Assembly: GCF_028737205.1 (NCBI RefSeq)
Contig: NZ_JAQZAL010000040.1
Span: forward strand, 1 to 48,827
Source of the DNA: Actinomycetospora lutea
GTDB lineage: Bacteria; Actinomycetota; Actinomycetes; Mycobacteriales; Pseudonocardiaceae
Reading direction: 5' to 3'
DNA: 48,827 nucleotides
Part shown: in pieces, positions 15,399 to 23,791 of the stretch
Layout of the letters: each line of letters starts with the position of its first letter
Numbering within the stretch: the stretch's first letter is position 1
Made by a program: the position numbers and the translations under genes
Notes under the pieces: model-generated
What the model was told of the DNA's origin: nothing
The model's input: the letters and a program-made list of their open reading frames with translations, nothing else
Databases searched by the model: none

Positions 15399-17950
15399 GT
15401 CGGGAACTCCTGGAACTCCACGTCCGCGGAGCGCACGGACAGCAGCGCCGCCGGCGCGACGCCGGTGGCGGTGAGCGACGGGCCGGGGCAGGGCAGTCGG
15501 CCCTCGGCGTCCTCGACGACCCCCGCCGCGGAGAACCCGGTGAGCCGGGCGGCGACGACACCGGGCACCCGCTGCACCGAGGCGAGCACCTGGGAGCGGT
15601 GCACGGCCGTGGCGAAGGGCCGCGCGGCCGGACCAAGATCGAACTCCAAGGCCTCGCGGACGGCTTGCTCGACATCGGCGCGCCGCAGCGCCGGGTCGGT
15701 GGCGAGCGCGACCCTCAGCGCCATCGCCAGGTCGGTGAATCCCGTGACCACCACGTGTGTGCCTGGCGCAGCCGCGGCGAGCAGCGCGGCCGGGAGGCCG
15801 GTGAGCAGGTCGGAACCAGGGTCGGGCGTGGTGAGGGTGGTGGTCGCGACCGTGACGACGATGACGCGGCGCATCCCCGACCGCAGCTCCACCGCGGCGG
15901 CCTTCCCGACCCCGCGGTATCCCTGGGCGAAGGCCTCGAAGTCGGCGACGGCGACCGCCCGGTCCAACGTCCGGATGGCCTTCGGCGCAGCACCGCGGAT
16001 CGCGTCGGTGGTCTCGGCGTCGCTGCCGCCCTCGGTGGGGACCGGGTTGACGACGGATCGCACGCCGAGCACCGGGGTGAGGATCTGGTTGAGCCGTCCG
16101 GGCCCGAGGAGGCCCGCCGCGCCGCCCCCGGTGCGGTAGCGGGCCGTCACCGTCCCGGCGCCGGTCGGCAGCCGCCCCCCGAACTGGACCTCGGAGCGGC
16201 CGTCGCCGAGGGTGCGGACGCGGTAGCGGTGGCTGTCCGGGCCCTCCCCGTACAGGCTGTCGGCGAGCTCGTAGGCGCGCCCGGCGACGCGGACGTCGAG
16301 CGCCGGCGCGTACCCCTTCGGCCCGGGCGCCGGGACGTTCGTGAGGGGAGTGCGCGGCAGAGGGTACCGCGGCAGCGCCGCCGCTGCGTCCGCGGACCCG
16401 AGAGTCTCGTAGCCGGGCGCCGACCCGGGCGCGACGACGATCGCGGAGGGCGACTCGCCGTGCGAGGCGGACACCGAGTTGCCCAGAATGGTCAGTCGCG
16501 AGGCCGGCCAGCGTCGCGCGATGGGGGCGTCGAAGACCAGAGTGGTGTGCCCGTCCCGTGCGGTCGCCGTGACCACCCTCGCCGTCTCCGTCGTGACGGC
16601 GTGGACGTGCGGCTCGGGGTCGTGCGGGTCGGCATCGGTGAGCACGACGCGCCGCCCCACCGGCAGCGTGACGTCACCCTCCACGACGATCCGGTCGGGC
16701 TCGGCCTCGGTCGGCAGCTGCGGGTCGTCCCGTGGCACGACGAGGGAGAGCCGGGCCGTCTCCAGCGCTATCGAGGTCTCTCGGACGAGCAGGTTGTAGG
16801 CGGTGAACGCCTCGTCGTCGATCTCGTCGAACGTCACGAGGGTGCAGGTCAACGAGAGGCCGAAGGCCGCGCGGGCGACGTCGGCCGCGCTGCCGATTCG
16901 CGCGATCAGCGGGTCGTGCTCGGGCGCACGGAGCACCGCGACCCGGCCGGGTGCGGCCTCCGGGTGCACGGCGCCAAGGTGCACCGAGACCGGAGGGGTG
17001 GGGTCCGCGTCCAGCACGAAGTCCCTCCATTGCGTGGGTTGTCGGCGTAATGCCCGGGGTCTCTGAGCGTCGCGGACCTCCTGCGGCATGAACGCCAGGT
17101 CGGGAGCGGTGGCGCCGAAGGGCTGGGCACGCCCGCCGAGCAGGATGACGGTGCCCTCGCCGGCCGGGTCCGTCCGATCACCGTCCGCGACCACGCGGAC
17201 CTGCCCGGCCAGGTCGAGCACCGTCGTCTGCGGCTCGCCGCGCGGACCAGCCGGCGTGACGGTGACCGCGACGACCCGCGCCAGCACCCAGGCGACGCCC
17301 GCGTCCTGCCGGGCGGACCAGACGAGCACGAGGTCACCGCTGCGTGCTGGGGTGCTCACCTCCGCGACCGTGACCCGTGCGGTGGTCGTCGTGATCTGCT
17401 GCGGTGCTGGCCGACGCAGCGGCCGGGCCGCGCTCCAGGCGCCCCGCACCTCGATCTCGTCGTCGGTCTCGAACGTCTGCGGCTGCTCGTCCGGCTCCAC
17501 CGGCACCGACGCGACCTTCGTGCCCCGCGGGACGGTGCCGGTCGCCGGGGCACCGGGCGGGTCGAGGGTGAACGACACCACGGTCGTCGCGGAGATCGCG
17601 GGACGGGGCTCGTGACCGAGCAGGGCCGTGAGCGCGACCAGAGCGGACCGGTCCTGCGTCGCGGGCAGCGTGCCGTCGAGCCAGAGCCGGTTCAGCGTCC
17701 AGGCCAGGACGTGGGCTGTACCGGCGGCCGCGGACAGCACCGCGATCGCGGGGTCGTCCTCGGCGCGGGTGCCCAGGCCGGCCAACGCCCGCTGGCCGGA
17801 GGCCGTGGCGCCGGCGATCCGGTCGAGCATCCGGTCGAGCAGGGCGGAGTGCCGGAACCGCTCCGGGTCGCCCGGGCCCGTCGCGGGGACGGTCTCGGCG
17901 TAGCCGCAGGAATGCCTTCCGGGGCAGCGGCAGGGCGAGTCGTCGTTCAT
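15395..17950 (-). CDS. eCIS baseplate-J-like wedge protein, second copy
   Basis: An 851-residue protein with a Cys-rich start (CRCPGRHSCGY). The C-terminal half holds the baseplate-J core: AVAVADFEAFAQGYRGVGKAA, then VIVVTV and GVVAARLTG, as in phage P2 gpJ / T4 gp6 and Afp11-type wedge proteins. The ATG overlaps the stop of the upstream gene. It is a paralogue of that gene (same 851-residue length and gene order), so the wedge may be a heterodimer, as described for Afp11/Afp12-type pairs. Confidence 0.85.
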   Translation of the reverse strand: MNDDSPCRCPGRHSCGYAETVPATGPGDPERFRHSALLDRMLDRIAGATASGQRALAGLGTRAEDDPAIAVLSAAAGTAHVLAWTLNRLWLDGTLPATQDRSALVALTALLGHEPRPAISATTVVSFTLDPPGAPATGTVPRGTKVASVPVEPDEQPQTFETDDEIEVRGAWSAARPLRRPAPQQITTTTARVTVAEVSTPARSGDLVLVWSARQDAGVAWVLARVVAVTVTPAGPRGEPQTTVLDLAGQVRVVADGDRTDPAGEGTVILLGGRAQPFGATAPDLAFMPQEVRDAQRPRALRRQPTQWRDFVLDADPTPPVSVHLGAVHPEAAPGRVAVLRAPEHDPLIARIGSAADVARAAFGLSLTCTLVTFDEIDDEAFTAYNLLVRETSIALETARLSLVVPRDDPQLPTEAEPDRIVVEGDVTLPVGRRVVLTDADPHDPEPHVHAVTTETARVVTATARDGHTTLVFDAPIARRWPASRLTILGNSVSASHGESPSAIVVAPGSAPGYETLGSADAAAALPRYPLPRTPLTNVPAPGPKGYAPALDVRVAGRAYELADSLYGEGPDSHRYRVRTLGDGRSEVQFGGRLPTGAGTVTARYRTGGGAAGLLGPGRLNQILTPVLGVRSVVNPVPTEGGSDAETTDAIRGAAPKAIRTLDRAVAVADFEAFAQGYRGVGKAAAVELRSGMRRVIVVTVATTTLTTPDPGSDLLTGLPAALLAAAAPGTHVVVTGFTDLAMALRVALATDPALRRADVEQAVREALEFDLGPAARPFATAVHRSQVLASVQRVPGVVAARLTGFSAAGVVEDAEGRLPCPGPSLTATGVAPAALLSVRSADVEFQEFPT

Positions 17951-20502
17951 CGGCCGCCCCTCATCGTGATCCGCAGTCGGCCGCGCTCGGGGAAGTCGGG
18001 GTCGTCGGCCAGTTCCAGCACCTCGGTCGCCGGCGGACGAATGACGCCGCGCGCCAGTTCGTCCTGCGCGGTCCGCCCGAAGCGCTGGAAAACGGTCGGG
18101 GTGACGCTCTGCACCCCCGACACCGCCATCACGGTGCCGACCAGGGCGGACAGATACAGCGGTGTCCCGAACCCGAACCGGTCGGGGTGGAAGAACCCGG
18201 GCTTCCCGGCAACCCCGAACGGCGTGAGGGCCTCCCGCACGCGTCGACCGATGGTGCCGCGTACCTGGTCGGGTGCCGCGCACACGGTGAGCGCGACGTC
18301 CAGCGGCAGGGCCCGCGCGGCCCGCACGGCCACGTCGAACCCCGCGAGCCGGAAGCGCTCCATGTGTGCGAGCAGCCCGGCGCGGAACGCGTCGTCGAGA
18401 GGCGCGCCCCCGAGCCGGTCGATGAGCACGAGGACCGTCTGCCACGAGCCCGTCCAGCGGGGCAGCGCTTTGGCGTTGGCGACGCCGGGGTAGCGCAGCG
18501 CCGCCGCCGCGTAGTCGGCGGCCGTGACGGCGCGGTCCTGCACCCGGAAGGCCTGCGGTGCCGCCACGCGCACGGCGGCGACGCTCTCCGGTTCGGCGCC
18601 GCCCCGGGCGGCGAGGGGGTTGGTGGCCCGCTCCACGGTCGGGGCCGCGCCGGCCGCCGCGTCGGAGAGTACGAGGTGGCCGAGGGTGCCCGGGCCGACG
18701 TCGCCGACGACCCCGACGCCGAACAGCCCGCGGACCCCGATGCTCTCGCCGACGCTCGGGGCCAAGCCGTGGACGCCGTCACCGAACCGCAGCGTGGTCG
18801 CGCCCGTGGCGTCCGACTCGACGACGACGTCGCGGGAGAACGGACCGCTCGCGAGCAGGTCGCTCCGGGCGGTCCAGTCGGCGAACGCGTCCACCAGCCG
18901 CAGATCGGGCGTACACGCCTCCGGGTCGACGGTGAGCAGCGCCACCGCGGGCTGCCGCGGGAGCGTCGTCAGGTCGTGCGCCGCCACCCGCGCGGGTCGG
19001 GCCAGCGCCCCGGTCGCCGGGCCCCGGAGCAACCGGGGCCGCCAGGCCCGCCCGGGCTGCGGCGCGGGCGGGTCGAGCCCGGGGGTCAGTGCCGCGATCT
19101 CCGTGTCGGGCAGTCCCAGGTGGTCCGGCGGAGGCAACGCGGAGCCGTGCTGGGCGAGCAGCACGTTGCCGAACGCGGTCGCGCACACCACCCGACGCGG
19201 CGGTCCGGCTGTCTGCGCCACCTCCGACGACACGGTCAGCTCGAACGGGAGCGCGTCGGCGGCGTCCCAGGTGACGTCGACGACCGCGTCGGTCGACAAC
19301 ACGTCGGTGACCGGACGGACGCCGGTCAGCCGCACGACGTGTCGGCAGGTGGGGTCGGCGTCGGCTTCCTCGCCGGTCTGCGGCGACCGGATCTCGGCCA
19401 GCACGAGCAGGTCGCCGGGCGCGAGTGGCCCGCCGTCCGCCGACCGGTCGACGAGGGTGGCGGCTGTGGCGCCGCGCGGGAGCGCGCACTGCTCGTCCGA
19501 CCAGGTGTGCAGGTCGATGCGCGACCGCCACGGCCAGAGCCGCTGCTCGGTGAGGGTGGTGAACGTGAGCGGCTCCGTCGGGAGGAGAGCCGCGTAGGTG
19601 GTGGCGGTCACGACCGTCGGGAGCCCGGGGGTCCGGGCGAGCACCGGCGTCGCCGCCGGGACGACCAGGCTGCCCGCGAGCAGCTCCACCGCGACGACAC
19701 AGCGAGCGCTCGCGCCGTCCCCCGGCCGGTAGTCGACGAGCCGGGCGTGCCGCGTCACCGACGTCCGGCTCCGCGCGGTGTCGAGGAACGCCTCGGTGCC
19801 CACCCAGTCGAGCCGGTAGGACTGCTGGTCCGCGCGATACGCGAGCGCCTCCACCAGAGTCGTCGTCAGGTCCACGGGGTCGTCGGAACGGAAGCCCGGG
19901 ACGAGCACGGTGAGCCGGTCGAGCATGAGCCGGCGGAACCCGTCCCACTCACGGACGCGGTAGTCGAAGGTCGGCTCCGGTCGCGGGTCCTCCGGCAGGG
20001 CACGGCAGTCGGGCGCACAGTCGTCGTCGGTGGGGCAGTCGACGGTGAACGACAGGTCGACGGCCGCCGACCGCGGGTCGATCCCCGGCGGGGGGTCGTC
20101 CGAAGCCGCCCCGGAGACGAGCGCGAGCCGGTACGTCGAGAAGTCGGTGGGCTGCCCGCCGGGCACCCGGACCCGGTAGGTCGAGACCCGGTCGCCGCCG
20201 GGCACCTCCTCGACGTCGGGGTCCACGCTGGGCGCCGGATGGCGCACCCCGCCCGTGATCCGGACGTTGGCTCCGCGGAGCGCGGCGCGTGGAAGCGCGA
20301 GCGGGTTCACCAGCACGACGTCGATCTCCGTCGGGTCGCCGACGGTCGCGCCCACCCGCACCTCGACGTAGTCGATGCCCGACCAGTCCGCGATCCCGTC
20401 AGGGCCGCGGAGCTCGGCGAGCGCAGCACGGCGACGCTCGTCGCAGCAGACGTAGCGGACTCCCGGCACCACATCACCCCGGGGGTGCCCTGCGCCGGTC
20501 AC
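17947..20502 (-). CDS. eCIS baseplate-J-like wedge protein, first copy
   Basis: An 851-residue protein starting at GTG 20502, which overlaps the gp25 stop (GTGA). The upstream extension to 20640 is Arg-rich antisense-like sequence and is rejected. The N-terminus carries RYVCCDERRRAAL; the C-terminal half carries the J-type core (RAVTAADYAAAALRYPGVANAK, VLVLIDRLGG, SGVQSVTPTVF). Such proteins join gp25 to form wedges around the hub that open on contraction. The domain order is the same as in the next gene. Confidence 0.88.
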   Translation of the reverse strand: MTGAGHPRGDVVPGVRYVCCDERRRAALAELRGPDGIADWSGIDYVEVRVGATVGDPTEIDVVLVNPLALPRAALRGANVRITGGVRHPAPSVDPDVEEVPGGDRVSTYRVRVPGGQPTDFSTYRLALVSGAASDDPPPGIDPRSAAVDLSFTVDCPTDDDCAPDCRALPEDPRPEPTFDYRVREWDGFRRLMLDRLTVLVPGFRSDDPVDLTTTLVEALAYRADQQSYRLDWVGTEAFLDTARSRTSVTRHARLVDYRPGDGASARCVVAVELLAGSLVVPAATPVLARTPGLPTVVTATTYAALLPTEPLTFTTLTEQRLWPWRSRIDLHTWSDEQCALPRGATAATLVDRSADGGPLAPGDLLVLAEIRSPQTGEEADADPTCRHVVRLTGVRPVTDVLSTDAVVDVTWDAADALPFELTVSSEVAQTAGPPRRVVCATAFGNVLLAQHGSALPPPDHLGLPDTEIAALTPGLDPPAPQPGRAWRPRLLRGPATGALARPARVAAHDLTTLPRQPAVALLTVDPEACTPDLRLVDAFADWTARSDLLASGPFSRDVVVESDATGATTLRFGDGVHGLAPSVGESIGVRGLFGVGVVGDVGPGTLGHLVLSDAAAGAAPTVERATNPLAARGGAEPESVAAVRVAAPQAFRVQDRAVTAADYAAAALRYPGVANAKALPRWTGSWQTVLVLIDRLGGAPLDDAFRAGLLAHMERFRLAGFDVAVRAARALPLDVALTVCAAPDQVRGTIGRRVREALTPFGVAGKPGFFHPDRFGFGTPLYLSALVGTVMAVSGVQSVTPTVFQRFGRTAQDELARGVIRPPATEVLELADDPDFPERGRLRITMRGGR

Positions 20503-20870
20503 GTCAGGTCCTGCCGCACCCGGACCTCGCCGACCATCCTGGTGGCGCGGATCTCGTAGACGATCACGACCTCCAGGGCCGCGTCCGCGTCGAGCCCGGT
20601 GACGGTGAGGTCGATCAGCGTGAGGACGTCGCCGAGCCACTGGCCGATCGCCGCCGACAGCGCTGAATCCAGCGCCACCGCCGTGGCTCCGCCGAGCGGC
20701 CCGAACACCCGCTGTCGCACCGGGCTGCCGAGGTCGCGGCGCATGACCCGCTCGCCGGGCACCGTGAACACCAGCAGTTCGAGCATCTGGCGCACGTGCG
20801 CGTCGCTGCCGTAGGCCACCACGTCGGAGCGGCCCAGCGCGCTCGGCCGGAAGGGGAACGCGAGCCTCAT
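20499..20870 (-). CDS. eCIS baseplate wedge protein, gp25 family
   Basis: A 123-residue protein of the gp25/GPW family. The core is DAHVRQMLELLVFTVPGERVM followed by RRDLGSP, the hallmark LLFTxPGERVMRPxFG pattern that initiates sheath assembly. It then runs VALDSALSAAIGQWL and a final beta strand VVIVYEIRATRMVGEV. ATGA overlap with the PAAR gene. Length is normal for the family. It links the baseplate to the first sheath ring. Confidence 0.92.
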   Translation of the reverse strand: MRLAFPFRPSALGRSDVVAYGSDAHVRQMLELLVFTVPGERVMRRDLGSPVRQRVFGPLGGATAVALDSALSAAIGQWLGDVLTLIDLTVTGLDADAALEVVIVYEIRATRMVGEVRVRQDLT

Positions 20871-21199
20871 GACGCGACCACCCGTGTCTGGCTCGAGGAC
20901 ACCATGGGCGGCCCGGCAGGGATCTGGTCAGCCGAGGACACGATCGCCGAGGCGGGGTTGACGAGCAGTGGCTGTCCCATCGACGTGACGCGAGTGGCCC
21001 CGGCCGTCCACCGCGTCGAGACGCACGGCTGCGGCTTCGTGCCCACCGTGAACGGACAGCCCGCCACCACGCCCTGGTCGCTCAGCACAGCAGCAGGTGC
21101 ACCGGACACGAGCACCCGCGGCGCCGCCGGGATGATCGTCAGCGGGGCACCGTGTGGGCAGATGCACGTGGCGCCTGCGTGCAGGACGGGGCCGGGCAT
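20867..21199 (-). CDS. eCIS spike-tip PAAR-like protein
   Basis: A 110-residue protein starting MPGPVLHAGATCICPHGAP, with a Cys/His-rich N-terminal loop, then PRVLVSGAPAAVLSDQGVVAGCPFTVG and a GATRVTSMGQPLLVN segment. This is the repeated short-strand pattern of PAAR-like/DUF4280-like tip proteins, which sharpen the spike and bind a metal ion. The ATG shares one base with the previous stop. No C-terminal toxin extension is present, so the tip is a bare cap. Confidence 0.82.
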   Translation of the reverse strand: MPGPVLHAGATCICPHGAPLTIIPAAPRVLVSGAPAAVLSDQGVVAGCPFTVGTKPQPCVSTRWTAGATRVTSMGQPLLVNPASAIVSSADQIPAGPPMVSSSQTRVVAS

Positions 21200-21714
21200 C
21201 AGTTCACGACCAGGGCGCCGTTGTTGATGACCACCGACGAGCCCACCATCGCGATCGACGCCCCCTGCCCGTTCAGGATGGTGACGCCAGCCGTGCCGAT
21301 GATGATCGACGCACCCGTCGGCGTGCGGACCTGCACCTGCGTCGCGGGCAGGTCGGACAACGTCACCGTCACGCCCGTGGTGGTCTGCAGGTGGATGTTC
21401 GGCGTGGCGGGTGTCGCGCCCGCGAGGGCCGCGACGGGGAAACCACCCTCGTCGGGCCAGAACCCACCGGTCCAGATCGGGTGATCGGGCTCGCCCGCCT
21501 CGAACTCCACCCACACCATGCTGCCCACTTGGGGCAACGCCACCATCGCGGCCGTCCCGCGAGCGGCGAACGGCAGCGCCGGCAGCGCCCACGTGGAGGG
21601 GAACATGCCGTACCGATCGGCGAGCTGCACCATGATCCGGCCCTGGAGCATCGGGTCGGTGTTGTTGAGCACGGTGGCGCGGTACTTGCCGTAGTAGCGC
21701 GGCGCCGACGTCAT
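21199..21714 (-). CDS. eCIS spike protein, gp5/baseplate-assembly-V type
   Basis: A 171-residue protein. Residues 6-90 form a gp5-type OB domain (YRATVLNNTDPMLQGRIMVQL, then WALPALPFAARG, QVGSMVWVEFEAGEPDHPIW and the GGFW motif). Residues 105-171 are beta-repeat sequence (TTTGVTVTLSD, GASIIIGTAGVTI), forming a very short beta-helix. ATGA overlap with the hub gene. The short blade length compared with T4 gp5 is normal for eCIS spikes. Confidence 0.88.
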   Translation of the reverse strand: MTSAPRYYGKYRATVLNNTDPMLQGRIMVQLADRYGMFPSTWALPALPFAARGTAAMVALPQVGSMVWVEFEAGEPDHPIWTGGFWPDEGGFPVAALAGATPATPNIHLQTTTGVTVTLSDLPATQVQVRTPTGASIIIGTAGVTILNGQGASIAMVGSSVVINNGALVVN

Positions 21715-22826
21715 GGGAGCACCTCCGGGACGGTGGACACGAGGCCGTCACGCGCCAGCTGGAACGCCTGCTTCCAGCTGCCGCGCCCGAGCGTGTGGGT
21801 GATGGAGCGGACGAACCACACGCCGTCGTGCGCGGGCCCCGCGCCACGCACGCCCACGAGCGAGCGCGCCGACAACGGGGTGCCGTACCGGGTGAGGTCC
21901 ATCGTCCCGCTGGCCGTGACCGGGTCCGTGGAGGTCCGCGCGGCGAACAGCGCCGACAGCACCTCGGGCATGGTGAGCGCCTCGGTGCCCAGCAGCTTCG
22001 TGTTCGTCGGGACCAGGGGGCGCGCGGCCAGCGGCGGCCCGAGCCCGACTGGGGGCAGCGGAACCGGCACCGAGAACCCGGCGATCTTGACGTGACCGAA
22101 CGGAAGCACGGATGCGTTGCCGTCGGCGGCGAACGTGACGGTGTCGGCGGTGGCGGCGCTCCCGAGGTCGATGGAGATCGCCGGCTGGGACGGCCCGACC
22201 CGGACCTGCGGACCCCAGTAGGCGACGTTGGCACCTGGCAGCGGACCGGGACGGATGTAGAACTCATAGCCGGCGTCCTTCGCGAGCTGGGTGGCGTAGG
22301 CGAAGTCGGTCCCGGTCTGCTGGGCGATCTTCGCGATGGGTGACTCGACGCCCTGGAACGGGGCCGGGACCGTCGCCGGCACCACGCCCAGCGGGGCGTA
22401 CTTGGCCATCATGAGCGCCACGCGCGCGAACGCGGGCATCCCGGGGAAGGGGAACCCGGTGAGGTCGACGGCGTCCATGTAGCCGGAGACGTCCTCGCCG
22501 GTCAGGACGAGGCGGTTCTCGCCGGGCCGACCGGTGGCGGTGACGTCCTGACGCTTGATGGGGCCGTCGGCGAGCACCGTGGGCACGCCGCGTAGCACCG
22601 CCACCAGCACCACCCGGACCATGGGGTCGAAGAAGCCGGTCGGCAGCAGCGTCTGCCCGATCGTCGACGTGCGCGAGTAGGTCAGGCTCAGCTGGAACCC
22701 CGACCGACTCCCGACGGCCTGGGTCACGGTGGCGCCGTCGATCGCGGCGACGACATCGGCAGGGGCGGGGCGCACCGCGACCGGGCCCATGAGCACGGTC
22801 AGGCCCACGGAGCTAAGCGGGGCCAT
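21711..22826 (-). CDS. eCIS baseplate hub, gp27/late-control-D type
   Basis: A 371-residue protein of the phage late control gene D / VgrG N-terminal (gp27-like) family. Visible parts are VTQAVGSRSGFQLSLTYS, TGRPGENRLVLTGEDVSGYMD, and the GVESPIAKIAQQTGTDFAYA segment followed by AGYEFYIRPGP. It ends with a strand-rich region and GRGSWKQAF. It forms the ring connecting inner tube to spike. The gene overlaps the LysM-like gene by 14 bases. Hub and spike are separate genes here rather than one VgrG. Confidence 0.85.
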   Translation of the reverse strand: MAPLSSVGLTVLMGPVAVRPAPADVVAAIDGATVTQAVGSRSGFQLSLTYSRTSTIGQTLLPTGFFDPMVRVVLVAVLRGVPTVLADGPIKRQDVTATGRPGENRLVLTGEDVSGYMDAVDLTGFPFPGMPAFARVALMMAKYAPLGVVPATVPAPFQGVESPIAKIAQQTGTDFAYATQLAKDAGYEFYIRPGPLPGANVAYWGPQVRVGPSQPAISIDLGSAATADTVTFAADGNASVLPFGHVKIAGFSVPVPLPPVGLGPPLAARPLVPTNTKLLGTEALTMPEVLSALFAARTSTDPVTASGTMDLTRYGTPLSARSLVGVRGAGPAHDGVWFVRSITHTLGRGSWKQAFQLARDGLVSTVPEVLP

Positions 22827-23133
22827 TGGTCGCGACCTCCAGCGGCAACGGGACCATGACGAGCCGGCCGGGCTCGCCGGTCAGTGCGGCGGGGTCGGCC
22901 TCGCCGCTCGCGTCGACGATGCGCCACCACAGGTAGGGGTCTCCGTAGCTCTCGGCGGCCAGTGCGTCGAGCCGCACGACGCCGTCGAGGTGGCGGTACT
23001 CCAGGGGCACGTGCCGCTCCGTCGCCGGCAGAACCCGGCGGGAGAGGTGGGTCACGGCGGTGCCGTCCGGCAGGGTGCTCGTGACTGTCGGGACGTGGTG
23101 GTAGCGGCTGTTCGGCGGGAACTCGTCGCTCAT
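22813..23133 (-). CDS. eCIS LysM-like baseplate protein
   Basis: A 106-residue protein. The C-terminal 60 residues (RLDALAAESYGDPYLWWRIVDAS, then LVMVPLP) read as a LysM/tail-protein-X fold, in which a small alpha-beta domain staples the hub to the wedge (gp53-like). ATGA overlap with the upstream tube/hub protein. In Afp7-type proteins the CIS-tube domain and a LysM domain are fused; here they are adjacent separate genes. Confidence 0.75.
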   Translation of the reverse strand: MSDEFPPNSRYHHVPTVTSTLPDGTAVTHLSRRVLPATERHVPLEYRHLDGVVRLDALAAESYGDPYLWWRIVDASGEADPAALTGEPGRLVMVPLPLEVATNGPA

Positions 23134-23786
23134 GGGGCACCCGCCAGCCCCACCGCGCCCACGGCCGGCCCGCGACGGGCGGCCAGCGCCTCACGCCGCC
23201 GCGCCGCCGACAGGAACAGCCCGGCGCCCTTCGACGCGAACGGGAGGTCGTCGACGGTGAGCGCGCGCATCCCCAGCGACACCCGCGCCAGGATCGGGTT
23301 CAGACGCGGGTCGAACGCCTCCTCGGTGAGGGAGAACTCGGTGATCCGCACCGGGATCGTCCGGTTCGCGCCCAGCACCAGCACCAGCAGCGGGGACGGC
23401 AGCGGCAGGACCTCCAGCGTGCCGCGCCTGGCCAACGCGTCGGCCGCGACCAGGTCCGCGACCCGCGGGGCGATCATCGTCTCCAACTCGGCGAGGTCGG
23501 CCGCGACGCCGTCGGCGACCGTCGACGGGTTCTGGTCGGGGTGTTCCAGCCGGTCGGTGGCGTCCAGCGTGACCTCGATCTTCAGCGTCTCCACCGGCGG
23601 CCCCACCAGCCGGAGCGCCTCGACCCGGTCGCCGGTCGCCGGCGCGGCGCCGCGGGGGGCGAGCGTGCGCGAGAGCGACTCGGGGTTGTACTGGAAGGGG
23701 ATCGTCCGCACGACCGCGCGCCCGTCGGCGTCCATGACGACGAACCCGCCGTGCAGGACCCGGGGTGCCCCGGGGAAGGTGGTCAC
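23130..23786 (-). CDS. CIS tube/hub adaptor protein (Afp7 N-terminal type)
   Basis: A 218-residue protein with the signature IPFQYNPESLSRTLAP, characteristic of the CIS tube protein N-terminal family in eCIS. Further on it has VETLKIEVTLDATD and ANRTIPVRITEFSLTEEAFDP, both typical. It adapts the inner tube to the hub. The LysM half of the classical protein is supplied by the next gene. It starts 5 bases after the upstream stop. Confidence 0.85.
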   Translation of the reverse strand: MTTFPGAPRVLHGGFVVMDADGRAVVRTIPFQYNPESLSRTLAPRGAAPATGDRVEALRLVGPPVETLKIEVTLDATDRLEHPDQNPSTVADGVAADLAELETMIAPRVADLVAADALARRGTLEVLPLPSPLLVLVLGANRTIPVRITEFSLTEEAFDPRLNPILARVSLGMRALTVDDLPFASKGAGLFLSAARRREALAARRGPAVGAVGLAGAP

Positions 23787-23791
23787 GCCGC

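Noticed and set aside
18187..20559. Long plus-strand open frame opposite the first J-type gene
   Set aside because: Composition is Arg/Gly/His-rich antisense sequence with no homology; the minus-strand wedge gene explains it.
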